DNA of 17,249 nucleotides from Clostridia bacterium (GCA_009783365.1 WRHG01000016.1:1-17249); one strand, 5' to 3'; shown: positions 1 through 7,289, counted from the first letter of the stretch. Numbers and translations are program-made. Notes: generated by a model from the sequence alone, not told the origin.

Positions 1-45
1 CAAAAACTTTATGCGAGAAAAAGCACCGGAACTTTTTTAATGACC

Positions 46-92
46 AATGTCTAATGCCAACATTCCCCATTAGGCGTTCCCCATTAGACATT
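46..92. repeat. Nested inverted/direct repeats downstream of xylH
   Basis: AATGTCTAATG (46-56) pairs perfectly with CATTAGACATT (82-92), 11 bp around a 25-nt loop. Inside, TTCCCCATTAG occurs at 63-73 and again at 77-87 (14-nt period), so alternative stems with CTAATG are possible. TAATG/CATTA words recur through 40-95. It could be the 3' stem of the xyl transcript, but no T-run follows on the minus strand, so termination is uncertain. Confidence 0.7.
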
Positions 93-108
93 ACACATTT
101 CTTATTAT

Positions 109-1326
109 TTATTTTTTCCTGTTCGCAATATCTATCCAGACCGCGATAAGAAGGACCAGGCCTTTTACCATGTATTGATACATGACATGCAGGTTCATCA
201 GTTCCATGCCGTTGTTCAGGCTGGCCATAACAAGCGCGCCGATGAGAGCGCCGAACACCGTGCCGATGCCGCCGGTTGTACTGGTACCGCCGATGATACA
301 GGCTGCGATGGTGTCCAGCTCAAACAGGTTGCCGGCGGCGGTGGTGGCGGCGTTGAGGCGCGCGGTAAACACCACCGAAGCCACGCCGGACAGCGTGCCC
401 ATGGAAAGAAAGATGGCGAGCATGGTCTTTCGGATATTCACACCGGAAAGCCTTGCGGCCTCTTTGTTCCCGCCGATGGCATACACATGGCGGCCGAAGG
501 GTGTGCGCGTGGTCAGCACCGTATAAATCCCAACCACAATCGCCAGGATCACCATGGCGTAGGAAATGCCCCTATAGCTGCCGAAAACGTATCCAAGCGC
601 GCCCACGGAAGCGCAGATAATGATAACCTTCATGATCTCCAGGGACCAGGGCAGTACCGAAAACCCGTTTGCCACACGCTTGCCGCGCTTGCGGAACTCC
701 ATGAAAAGAAAGGCAAGGATCGCCACCGCGCAGATTGCCACCGACAGGTCGTGGAAGGCTTCGTCCTGAAAGAATAGGCGCGGGATATAACCCTGGCCGA
801 TCTCCTTGAAGCTTGCGGGAAACTCGCCAATGGTTTTACCGCCGGTGATGGCCAGCGTAAGCCCCTTGAAGGTGATTTGGCTGGCCAGCGTTACGATGAA
901 GGCCGGAACCCCCTGATAGGCGATCCAAAACCCGTTCCACAGGCCCACCAACGCTCCCAGTGCCACGGTAATCAGAACCGCCAGCGCCGGATGCACGTTC
1001 ATCTTGCTCATAAGGTAAGCGACCACCGCGCCCAGCGTGCCGCACACCGCTCCCACAGACAGGTCGATGTGCCCGGCCACCATCACCAGCAGCATACCGC
1101 CGGTAAGGATGCCGATGGTCACCATCTGTAAGAATAGATTGGAGAGATTGCGGGGTGTGAGGAATACGCCTTGGGTTAAAAACGTAAAGATAATCCAGAT
1201 TAAGAGCAGCGCCGCGATCATCGTATACTGGCGCATGTTGCTTCTCATTGCCCCTGCAAGGGCAGAGCCAAAGGATTGCGGGCTGTTGCCCGTTGATTGG
1301 AGCCGCTTATCGGTTTGCGCCATCAT
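109..1326 (-). CDS. xylH: XylH-type sugar ABC transporter permease
   Basis: Inner-membrane permease subunit of a monosaccharide ABC importer (XylH/MmsB/GguB family, 405 aa, a normal length). A cytoplasmic N-terminus of about 35 residues is followed by roughly ten hydrophobic segments. Family hallmarks are visible: the GHIDLSVG motif in the N-terminal half, EAARLSGVN in the middle, and a C-terminal stretch with LNAATTAAGN and IGGTSTTGGIGT. The ATG at 1326 is chosen because a GGGAGG site lies 8 nt upstream. A GTG-type start at 1347 would overlap the ATPase gene and has no such site. The xylG stop and this start are separated by one base (TAG-T-ATG), so the two are almost certainly translationally coupled. 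It is the last gene of the operon. The substrate is inferred from the family only: xylose-like by homology, but see the kinase entry. Confidence 0.93.
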   Translation of the reverse strand: MMAQTDKRLQSTGNSPQSFGSALAGAMRSNMRQYTMIAALLLIWIIFTFLTQGVFLTPRNLSNLFLQMVTIGILTGGMLLVMVAGHIDLSVGAVCGTLGAVVAYLMSKMNVHPALAVLITVALGALVGLWNGFWIAYQGVPAFIVTLASQITFKGLTLAITGGKTIGEFPASFKEIGQGYIPRLFFQDEAFHDLSVAICAVAILAFLFMEFRKRGKRVANGFSVLPWSLEIMKVIIICASVGALGYVFGSYRGISYAMVILAIVVGIYTVLTTRTPFGRHVYAIGGNKEAARLSGVNIRKTMLAIFLSMGTLSGVASVVFTARLNAATTAAGNLFELDTIAACIIGGTSTTGGIGTVFGALIGALVMASLNNGMELMNLHVMYQYMVKGLVLLIAVWIDIANRKK

Positions 1327-1327
1327 A

Positions 1328-2851
1328 CTACATTCCTCCCGTCGCATACGTCATGATCTTTTCCTGCGTCGCCTCGGCCCTGGTGAGCTCGCCGGCGATT
1401 TTTCCTTCATGCATCACCAGGATGCGGTCGCTGACGCCGATGATCTCCGGAAGCTCGGAAGAAATCATGACGATGCAGATGCCGGCCTCCGCCAGGCTTT
1501 GCATGATCGCGTGGATCTCGTATTTCGCGCCCACGTCGATGCCGCGGGTAGGCTCGTCCAGGATCAGCACCTGCGGGTCGGTGAGCAGCCATTTGCCCAG
1601 CGCCACCTTTTGCTGATTGCCGCCGCTCAGGTTTTGCACCAACTGTTCCAACGACGGCGTTTTGACGCGCAGGGCGTCCACCATCTTTTCCACCTCGGCA
1701 AGTTCCGCATCTTGGTCGATCAACCCGTTCCGGCAGCGTCTTTTCAAGCTGGCAAGCGCCATATTGTCCTTTACATTTTGGATAAGCACCAGTCCGTTGC
1801 CCTTCCGGTCTTCCGAAAGGTAGCTGACGCCGGCGCCGATCACATCGCTGGGAGAACGCGTCGAAATTGCCTTGCCGAACAGCCGGACTTCGCCGGAGGC
1901 CCGCTTGCCCCAAACGCCGAGCATGCTTAGGATCAGTTCCGTCCTGCCGGCGCCCATCAGCCCCGCGATGCCCAGAATTTCACCCTTTCGGGCGGAAAAA
2001 TTGATGTTTTCGAGGGCTTTACGGCCTTCAATCTCAGGATCGTACACCGTCCAGTCGCTGACTTCCAGCGCGACCTCGCCCGGCATGTGGTTGACCGGAG
2101 GAAACTGCTGCGTGAATTCGCGCCCAACCATCAGCGAGATCAGCTTGTTTTCGGTCAGTTCGCCGGCCGCGAAGGTACCCGCGGTGCGCCCGTCGCACAG
2201 CACGGTAATATGATCCGCAATGGCGAAAACCTCCCTGAGTTTGTGGGATATGAAGATGCAGGTCATACCCCGCGCGCGGAACTGCCGCAACAGTTCCAGC
2301 AGATTTTCGGTCTCTTTTTCAGTGAGCGCGGAAGTAGGTTCGTCCAGTACCAGAATGCGCGCCCGCTTGGCCACCGCCTTGGCAATCTCCACCAGCTGCT
2401 GTGTGCCGATGCCCAGGTTGATCACCAGTGTGGCGGGGTTGATCGACATACCGGTCTCCGCCAGTACCTCCTTGGCGCGCAGCAGGGTAGCGTCCCAATC
2501 GATAAGGCCGTTTTTGAGGATCTCGTTGCCTAGGAAGATGTTTTCGCACACATTCATGTACTTGATGAGCGCCAGTTCCTGATAGATGATCGCCACGCCG
2601 GCTTTCTCGCTGTCCTTGATGGAACGGAAGGCCATCGGCTTATCGTCGATCACGATCTCGCCATCGTAAGAACCTGCCGGGTATACGCCGCTTAATACCT
2701 TCATCAGCGTTGATTTTCCCGCCCCGTTTTCGCCCACCAGCGCGTGGACCTCGCCTTCCTGCACAACAAAATCCACATTGTCCAAAGCGACGACGCCCGG
2801 GAATTCTTTGCGGATACCCCGCATTTCCAGTATGTTGCGTTTCAAAACCAT
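1328..2851 (-). CDS. xylG: XylG-type sugar ABC transporter ATP-binding protein
   Basis: Tandem-domain ATPase that powers the sugar importer (about 507 aa, normal for XylG/RbsA/MglA). The N-terminal domain has Walker A GENGAGKST at about residues 40-48, a degenerate signature (LGIGTQQ) and Walker B ILVLDEPTSAL. The C-terminal domain has the family's usual degenerate Walker A (GLMGAGRTE), a clean signature LSGGNQQKV and Walker B VLILDEPTRGID. A GTG at 2854 and an ATG at 2851 are adjacent. The ATG is preferred because GAGG lies 6 nt upstream. It follows xylF after a 66-nt gap containing a strong hairpin plus T-run, so it is probably expressed at a lower level than the binding protein. It is coupled to xylH. 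Confidence 0.94.
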   Translation of the reverse strand: MVLKRNILEMRGIRKEFPGVVALDNVDFVVQEGEVHALVGENGAGKSTLMKVLSGVYPAGSYDGEIVIDDKPMAFRSIKDSEKAGVAIIYQELALIKYMNVCENIFLGNEILKNGLIDWDATLLRAKEVLAETGMSINPATLVINLGIGTQQLVEIAKAVAKRARILVLDEPTSALTEKETENLLELLRQFRARGMTCIFISHKLREVFAIADHITVLCDGRTAGTFAAGELTENKLISLMVGREFTQQFPPVNHMPGEVALEVSDWTVYDPEIEGRKALENINFSARKGEILGIAGLMGAGRTELILSMLGVWGKRASGEVRLFGKAISTRSPSDVIGAGVSYLSEDRKGNGLVLIQNVKDNMALASLKRRCRNGLIDQDAELAEVEKMVDALRVKTPSLEQLVQNLSGGNQQKVALGKWLLTDPQVLILDEPTRGIDVGAKYEIHAIMQSLAEAGICIVMISSELPEIIGVSDRILVMHEGKIAGELTRAEATQEKIMTYATGGM

Positions 2852-2874
2852 CACCCGCCTCTATCGTTTGGGCT

Positions 2875-2911
2875 GAAAAAGGGGACGTTAGGGGCGAACC
2901 CTAACATCCCC
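2875..2911 (-). terminator. Intra-operon intrinsic terminator/attenuator between xylF and xylG
   Basis: Read on the minus strand, GGGGATGTTAGGG pairs with CCCTAACGTCCCC over 13 bp (one G-T wobble) around a 5-nt TTCGC loop and is followed directly by TTTTT. It starts about 10 nt after the xylF stop and ends about 24 nt before the xylG start. This is the textbook form of a Rho-independent terminator, but it sits inside an otherwise continuous operon. Partial read-through would make the binding protein more abundant than the ATPase and permease. The hairpin could also protect the 3' end of a processed xylF mRNA. Confidence 0.85.
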
Positions 2912-2920
2912 GGTCAAGAG

Positions 2921-3937
2921 TTATTGAATGTCGCCCTCATCAATGTAGCCGCTTGCGATGAGCAGCTCATGATAATTGTCTAAAGTGACTTTCTTCGCCG
3001 GGTACTCGAGGGTCGGCACGTCTTTGAAGCCGTTGTTCATGGGGGTTCCAAGGCCTTCGATTTCTTCACCCTTGGCCATCTTCACGGCGGCCGCGAAGGC
3101 GCCGCCGGACATATCGCCGGTGTCGCCAAACACGGTCATGCTCTGGGTACCCTCAATAATACGCTTAATTGCGTCAGCTTCTGAATCCTGCCCGGTTACG
3201 ATAACATTTCCGGCCAGGCCCTGGGCGGCCAGCGCCTGGATAACGCCGCCGGCGGTGCCGTCGTTAGGAGCGATGACGCCCTGGATGTCATTGTTATTGG
3301 CGGTCAGCGCGTTCTCCGTGTGCTTCATGGCCTCGTTGGGCTCCCAGTCAATGCAGTCTTGTTCCGCCACAACCTTGTACGCGCCGCTGTCCAGCTTCTC
3401 CTTCATTGCGTCCATCGCGCCGCCATAAAGGTACGGGCAGGTACTGTCGGTTGGGCAGCCTCTCAGGACTACGATGTTGCCGCTCTCCAGGTTCTCAGCC
3501 ATGTACTCGCCCATTAGATAGCCAATGGTGTACTGGTCGAAGGTGACGAGCAGGTCTACGTCGGCGTTGGCGATTTCGCGGTCATAAGCGATGACCGGCA
3601 CGTCTTGCGCATGCGCAAGCGCCACGATATCCGCAGCGCCCTCCTCGTCGCAGGCGCCGATGATCAGTACATCGATTTCGTTCGTGAGCATGTTCTCAAC
3701 GTCGTTCCTCTGAACGGCCTGATTGTTGTCGGCAACCGCCACCAGGATGTCGATGCCCGCCTCGGCGGCGGCCCTTTCGAACCCTTCCCTGTCTTTCACC
3801 CAACGCTCCTCACGCGCCGTAGGCAGGGATACGCCGATCTTGATCGGCTTGTCCTCCGCCATGGCGGTGGCGAACACGCTCATCACACTGAGCAGAAGCG
3901 CTGCTACCAGCAACAGGGATATCCATTTCCTTTTCAT
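2921..3937 (-). CDS. xylF: XylF-type sugar-binding protein of the ABC importer
   Basis: Extracytoplasmic sugar-binding protein (338 aa, Peripla_BP_4 type). The N-terminus MKRKW plus a hydrophobic core ends in ATAMA, a signal peptidase I site near residue 27. There is no lipobox cysteine. The mature part follows E. coli XylF closely: an ERWVKDREGFERAA segment, IDVLIIG, ENALTANNNDIQGVIAPNDGTAGG and GQDSEADAIKRIIEGTQSMTVF. The ending resembles XylF/ChvE (NGFKDVPTLEYPAK). The ATG at 3937 is chosen because AGGAGG lies 7 nt upstream and a signal peptide follows at once. An in-frame extension to 4114 would add about 59 residues with no signal-peptide logic. Odd points are the missing lipid anchor and a CPTDSTC element where E. 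coli has no cysteines. The exact sugar cannot be read from sequence. Confidence 0.93.
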   Translation of the reverse strand: MKRKWISLLLVAALLLSVMSVFATAMAEDKPIKIGVSLPTAREERWVKDREGFERAAAEAGIDILVAVADNNQAVQRNDVENMLTNEIDVLIIGACDEEGAADIVALAHAQDVPVIAYDREIANADVDLLVTFDQYTIGYLMGEYMAENLESGNIVVLRGCPTDSTCPYLYGGAMDAMKEKLDSGAYKVVAEQDCIDWEPNEAMKHTENALTANNNDIQGVIAPNDGTAGGVIQALAAQGLAGNVIVTGQDSEADAIKRIIEGTQSMTVFGDTGDMSGGAFAAAVKMAKGEEIEGLGTPMNNGFKDVPTLEYPAKKVTLDNYHELLIASGYIDEGDIQ

Positions 3938-3992
3938 TCCGAGTCCTCCTTTTTGATATTTGGTGTATTCATCATAGCCGGGCAGAGCCAGG

Positions 3993-4916
3993 CTAAGGAA
4001 ACAGGATTTTTGCCAGGGCGACGCCCCCAAGCACAGGGCTTGCGACCTCCCCGCAGAAATGAAAGTTATCCTGCGGCGCCATGGCACGAAGCTCCTTCTT
4101 GAAACAGCCGGCAAACATGGAAGACTTGAACAGGCTGCCCACTGTCACTACATCGACGGCCCGCTCCCCGGCAAAATCAAGTTTACGGAAAACGGAGAAA
4201 GCGGTGTTGGCCACCAGCCGGGAAGCTTGGCCCACGATACCGGCGCAAAAGGGGTCCCCGCTTTCCGCCCGCTCCATGACGGGCTTTGCCGCAGCCGCAA
4301 TATCCTGCATGCTGAAACGGGACAGGATGTGCGGAAGCCCGGCAAAGGATGCCGCGTGAAAATAGTCGCAGAAATAATCAAAAACCTCGTGATACGCGCC
4401 ATAGCCGTCGCAGCATTGCAGCAGCGCGCGCAGGACCTGCGTACCGATCCAGCTTCCGGAACCCTCGTCACTGATAAAATTGCTCCAGCCGCCGGAGCGG
4501 GCCTTCCGCTGGTCGGCGGCAATGCCCGTAGCGACCGAGCCGGTTCCGGCTACAATACACAGACCTGGCGGAGTCCCTTTGGCGTAGAAAGCCAGCTCGG
4601 AGTCATTGCAGACATAGATGCGCTCTTTGGGAATGCCGGTGGATAGCGCGATGTTCATGTAGTGGTCGTGATCTTCCGGGGAATCCACACCGGACATGCC
4701 CATAACCATACCCCGGATGCGGGCCGCTGTAATACCCATCTCGCGAAACACGTTCCGGACGCTTTCCAAAATGACGCTTCGCTCCGCGTCGGCCTCGCCG
4801 ATCTTGTAATTGGTGCTGCCGGATAAAAAGTGCCGTGATTCTCCCGTAGCAAAAGAGGATAGGCAGAATTCTGTCTTGGTGCCGCCGCCGTCTACGGATA
4901 AAATGTATTCCGGCAT
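3993..4916 (-). CDS. BadF/BadG-family (NAGK-like) sugar kinase
   Basis: Cytoplasmic ASKHA-fold kinase of 307 aa, closest in form to N-acetylglucosamine kinase-like members of the BadF/BadG/BcrA/BcrD ATPase family. Visible motifs are phosphate-1 DGGGTKT at about residues 9-15, the catalytic-region CNDSE at about 103-107, phosphate-2 GTGS at about 124-127, the NAGK-type GGWSNFISDEGSGSWIG at about 142-158, and adenosine-loop VTVGSLF near 257-263. The ATG at 4916 is supported by GGAGG 8 nt upstream. A GTG at 4925 would overlap that site. It lies between the ROK regulator and xylFGH with 55-62 nt gaps and no terminator, so it probably phosphorylates the imported sugar. NAGK-type kinases usually act on amino sugars, which sits oddly with a xylose-type transporter. 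The substrate is therefore uncertain. Confidence 0.88.
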   Translation of the reverse strand: MPEYILSVDGGGTKTEFCLSSFATGESRHFLSGSTNYKIGEADAERSVILESVRNVFREMGITAARIRGMVMGMSGVDSPEDHDHYMNIALSTGIPKERIYVCNDSELAFYAKGTPPGLCIVAGTGSVATGIAADQRKARSGGWSNFISDEGSGSWIGTQVLRALLQCCDGYGAYHEVFDYFCDYFHAASFAGLPHILSRFSMQDIAAAAKPVMERAESGDPFCAGIVGQASRLVANTAFSVFRKLDFAGERAVDVVTVGSLFKSSMFAGCFKKELRAMAPQDNFHFCGEVASPVLGGVALAKILFP

Positions 4917-4978
4917 CAGCGCCACCTCCTTACCTGCTTGATGAACCGCCCGGGATACTAAAACAGTTTTGCGGTCAC

Positions 4979-6088
4979 TTATACGCCGCCGTTTTGGACC
5001 AGCTGCAAGCGTGTGGTAATGTATCCCCGGCAGGTGAGGACTAACCCGTTGATGCCCGTGCTTTCATTGTCGTCAAGCTGTATGAGAGGCATGCTGTCAC
5101 CGGGGGTATAAAAAGCCATCTGAGCATGGATTTGCTGTATCAGCGCCTCGTCGAAAGCCTCTCCGCCAAAAACAAGAACATCCGGGTTCAGCACCGCCAC
5201 ATGATTGGCCGCAGCCGCCCCGAGGGTGTTAGCCAAGGCTTCCCGCTGAGAAACGGTGTCGGAAAAAACTTTATTTCCGCACTGAACGGAACCGATTAAC
5301 TCCGATTCCAGATAGCCGCCGATCCCCGTATAATCTTTTTCCGGAGGTTTTCCGGTAAGCGGAGCCATAAAGCCGAGTTCTCCGGAAAAGTTGTTGGCAC
5401 CCCGATAGAGCTTGCCGTTGATGATGATGCCGGCGCCCATGCCCTCTCCCGCGTATATGTAAACGATGTTCTCATACTCTTCGCTGAGGTGGGTAAGATA
5501 ATAACCCACGGCGGAAAGTTTGACGTCGTTTTCAATGCATGTGCCAATAGGATACTGCTCGGCAAGGGCGCCCGCCAGATTAAAACCGTCCCAGCTGGGA
5601 ATCTTCGGTATGCCCAACAACCTTCCGTCCGGCTGGACAACTCCGGGAACCCCAATACCAATGGCGCTCACGGGATTGGGCGCCTTCTTCAACAGCGTGT
5701 CGATGGCGGACAGGGTTCCGGAAAAAGCGGTTTTCGCTGTGGCGGGGTCCAAGGGAAACGCTTCTTTATAAAGGGTTTTTCCCGTAATATCCGTCACACG
5801 CCCGGCATACGCGCCGCCATGATAGTAAAGCACCAGCAGACAGCCGGAATCCTTGTTGATTTCATAGAGCATGGCCTTGCGCCCGGCGCCTTTTCCCGAA
5901 AGCCCTACAGGCCGGATGTTTCTTCCGTTCTCCAAATCGTCCACCAACTTGCTGACGGTTGGAAGGCTCAAGCCGGTCAGTCTGGCCAGTTCCGGCTTGG
6001 AGAGGGGGCCTCTTTCCAAGATGAGCTGTTCAATCTTGGCAGTGTTGACCGCTTTTAAAATTTGTGGCTGTCCGATAAAATCGCTCAT
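4979..6088 (-). CDS. ROK-family transcriptional regulator (XylR/NagC-like)
   Basis: DNA-binding repressor of 369 aa: an N-terminal winged helix-turn-helix (about residues 17-72, with LSKPELARLTGLSLPTVSKLV and a GAGRK wing) followed by a ROK sugar-binding domain. ROK landmarks are IGIGVPGVV (143-151), the ENDVK motif (186-190), AGEGMGAGIIINGKLYRG (213-230) and GELGF (236-240). Three features point to a sensor without kinase activity. The phosphate-binding DxGGT loop is absent (YYHGGAYAG instead), GELGH is GELGF, and the zinc motif CxCGxxGCxE is replaced by YTGIGGYLE (253-261), with no cysteines. The ATG at 6088 has AGAGG 6 nt upstream. It is first in the operon with the kinase and xylFGH, and its own promoter carries a palindromic operator, so autoregulation and sugar-dependent derepression are likely. 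Confidence 0.92.
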   Translation of the reverse strand: MSDFIGQPQILKAVNTAKIEQLILERGPLSKPELARLTGLSLPTVSKLVDDLENGRNIRPVGLSGKGAGRKAMLYEINKDSGCLLVLYYHGGAYAGRVTDITGKTLYKEAFPLDPATAKTAFSGTLSAIDTLLKKAPNPVSAIGIGVPGVVQPDGRLLGIPKIPSWDGFNLAGALAEQYPIGTCIENDVKLSAVGYYLTHLSEEYENIVYIYAGEGMGAGIIINGKLYRGANNFSGELGFMAPLTGKPPEKDYTGIGGYLESELIGSVQCGNKVFSDTVSQREALANTLGAAAANHVAVLNPDVLVFGGEAFDEALIQQIHAQMAFYTPGDSMPLIQLDDNESTGINGLVLTCRGYITTRLQLVQNGGV

Positions 6089-6162
6089 AGGGAGCCTCTT
6101 TCCGTCAGGCACAGTGCTGGATCACAGGTGTTTGTCAAGCGTGAAAAACCACAAATGCTTCT

Positions 6163-6185
6163 TAATTAATAAGTTTTATTAATTA
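6163..6185. promoter_or_regulatory. Palindromic operator, probable ROK-repressor site
   Basis: Perfect inverted repeat TAATTAATAA-GTT-TTATTAATTA (10-bp arms, 3-bp spacer). It overlaps four bases of the -10 box of the ROK operon promoter and covers the transcription start. AT-rich palindromes of this kind are usual for Firmicute XylR/NagC-type ROK proteins. Binding here would block RNA polymerase. The assignment to this ROK protein is inferred from position. Confidence 0.82.
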
Positions 6186-6210
6186 TAATATGCCGGAGCG
6201 GATTTGTCAA
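6182..6210 (-). promoter_or_regulatory. Sigma-A promoter of the ROK-kinase-xylFGH operon
   Basis: On the minus strand a perfect -35 TTGACA (6205-6210) and a perfect -10 TATAAT (6182-6187) are separated by 17 bp. The predicted start is near 6175, inside the palindromic operator, giving a leader of about 85 nt before the ROK start codon. Such a full-consensus promoter should be very strong unless repressed. Confidence 0.9.
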
Positions 6211-6252
6211 CAGCAAATTAAATTTTTACTCATATCCCTTCCCATCATGTCT

Positions 6253-6283
6253 CCACCGGCGGCTCGACACCACCGGCGGCTCG
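6253..6283. repeat. Two-copy 14-bp direct repeat
   Basis: CCACCGGCGGCTCG occurs at 6253-6266 and again at 6270-6283, a 17-nt period with a 3-nt spacer. It lies just upstream of the candidate nitroreductase promoter. Each unit contains a short GC-rich self-complementary core (CCGGCGG/ACCGG). It could be a regulator site or a slippage duplication. Confidence 0.7.
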
Positions 6284-6286
6284 GGG

Positions 6287-6315
6287 TTGCGCCGGTATCA
6301 GCGCCGTGGTATCAT
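6287..6315 (+). promoter_or_regulatory. Candidate promoter of the nitroreductase gene
   Basis: TTGCGC (6287-6292), a 17-bp spacer and TATCAT (6310-6315). The -10 matches consensus at 5 of 6 positions and the -35 at 3 of 6. The predicted leader is about 60 nt. A TTGTCA near 6204 has no convincing -10 and seems less likely. Confidence 0.4.
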
Positions 6316-6382
6316 GCCGGCAGGCTGTACCCGCCGCTTGAAGATCCAACGCGACCCATATGCGTACAAAAGGAGAATGATC

Positions 6383-7162
6383 ATGCCGGAAAACACAATG
6401 GAAAGCACGCTTGAACATTCCAACGAAACCCTGCGCCAGCTCCATGCCAGAAAAAGCGTCCGTGTTTATGACCCGGACCGGCCCGTATCCCGGCAGGCGA
6501 AGAAGCAGCTTTTCGAGGCGGCCGTCACGGCCCCCACAGCCGGCTGCATGACCCTATACACCATTCTGGACATCACCGACCAGGGCGTGAAGGACCGCTT
6601 GGCTATCCTCTGCGATCATCAGCCGTTCATCGCGTCCGCACCGGTGGTTCTGGTGTTTCTGGCGGACTGGCAACGTTGGTATGACAGCTTTTGCGCCGCA
6701 GGGGACGGGGCTGTTCGTTCCCCCCGGGAGGGAGATCTGCTGCTGGCTGTGGCGGATGCAGTCATCGCGGCCCAAAACGTGGTCGTGGCGGCGGAATCGC
6801 TGGGGTTGGGATCCTGTTATATCGGCGACATTCTGGAAAATGGGGAAGAGGTAGCCCAACTGCTGAACATCCCCCGCTTCGCCGCGCCCGCGGCCATGCT
6901 GTGTATCGGTTATCCCGCCCGGGAACAGTTGCTTCGCAATAAACCCGCCCGTTTTTCCCCGTCCAGCCTGGTGCACGAAAACGCGTACCAATTGGCGGAC
7001 ACGGCCGCGCTCATGGCGATGCACAACGAGCGCAACCCCGGGGACGGCTTCCCGGGAACAGTGCGCAATCTATGCGGGCGCAAGTGGAATTCCCCCTTTA
7101 TGACCGAAATGAACCGCTCGGCGTCGGCATGGCTGAAACGCTGGGTGGATGGGAACGGGTGA
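6383..7162 (+). CDS. Nitroreductase-family flavoprotein (NfsA/NfrA-like)
   Basis: Predicted cytoplasmic FMN-dependent NAD(P)H oxidoreductase of 259 aa, the usual length for the NfsA/NfrA branch. FMN-phosphate binding is suggested by HARKSVRVYDP (about residues 21-31) and AAVTAPTAGCMTLY (46-59). The middle has the family segment SLGLGSCYIGDI (139-150), and the C-terminus has RKWNSPFMTEMNRS, like the RKxxxxFxxEMNRS ending of this subfamily. Reactions in the family include reduction of FMN, quinones and nitroaromatics. The physiological substrate cannot be read here. The ATG at 6383 is preferred because AGGAG lies 7 nt upstream. An ATG at 6377 is too close to that site. It is monocistronic and divergent from the ROK operon. 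Confidence 0.87.
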   Translation: MPENTMESTLEHSNETLRQLHARKSVRVYDPDRPVSRQAKKQLFEAAVTAPTAGCMTLYTILDITDQGVKDRLAILCDHQPFIASAPVVLVFLADWQRWYDSFCAAGDGAVRSPREGDLLLAVADAVIAAQNVVVAAESLGLGSCYIGDILENGEEVAQLLNIPRFAAPAAMLCIGYPAREQLLRNKPARFSPSSLVHENAYQLADTAALMAMHNERNPGDGFPGTVRNLCGRKWNSPFMTEMNRSASAWLKRWVDGNG

Positions 7163-7260
7163 AAGCCGCCTGGACGTTACCGCGCAGCCGTACCCAAAAC
7201 CGGCAATTATGAACTTACTGTAAATATTCGCCATCCACAGCTTTTGGGAACGATCCTCCC

Positions 7261-7289
7261 TTTACAAAAATAGTTAGTCGACTTATAAT
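7261..7289 (+). promoter_or_regulatory. Strong sigma-A promoter of the MacAB-like operon
   Basis: TTTACA (7261-7266), a 17-bp spacer and a perfect TATAAT (7284-7289). The spacer ends with the perfect palindrome AGTCGACT (7276-7283), directly abutting the -10. A small inverted repeat GTTT-CTACGT-AAAC follows near the predicted start (7298-7311). These two palindromes are candidate operator sites. Confidence 0.82.

Noticed and set aside
1037..1930. Plus-strand open frame of 297 codons opposite xylH/xylG
   Set aside because: Antisense to two clear transporter genes, with low-complexity His/Arg/Asp-rich translation and no ribosome binding site. It is a GC-rich shadow.
3938..4114. N-terminal extension of xylF by about 59 residues
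   Set aside because: The shorter start has AGGAGG at ideal spacing and begins a signal peptide; the extension would bury it and overlap the kinase gene.
6133..6138. Second TTGACA on the minus strand upstream of the ROK gene
   Set aside because: No -10-like hexamer lies 16-18 bp downstream (ACTGTG at 17 bp).
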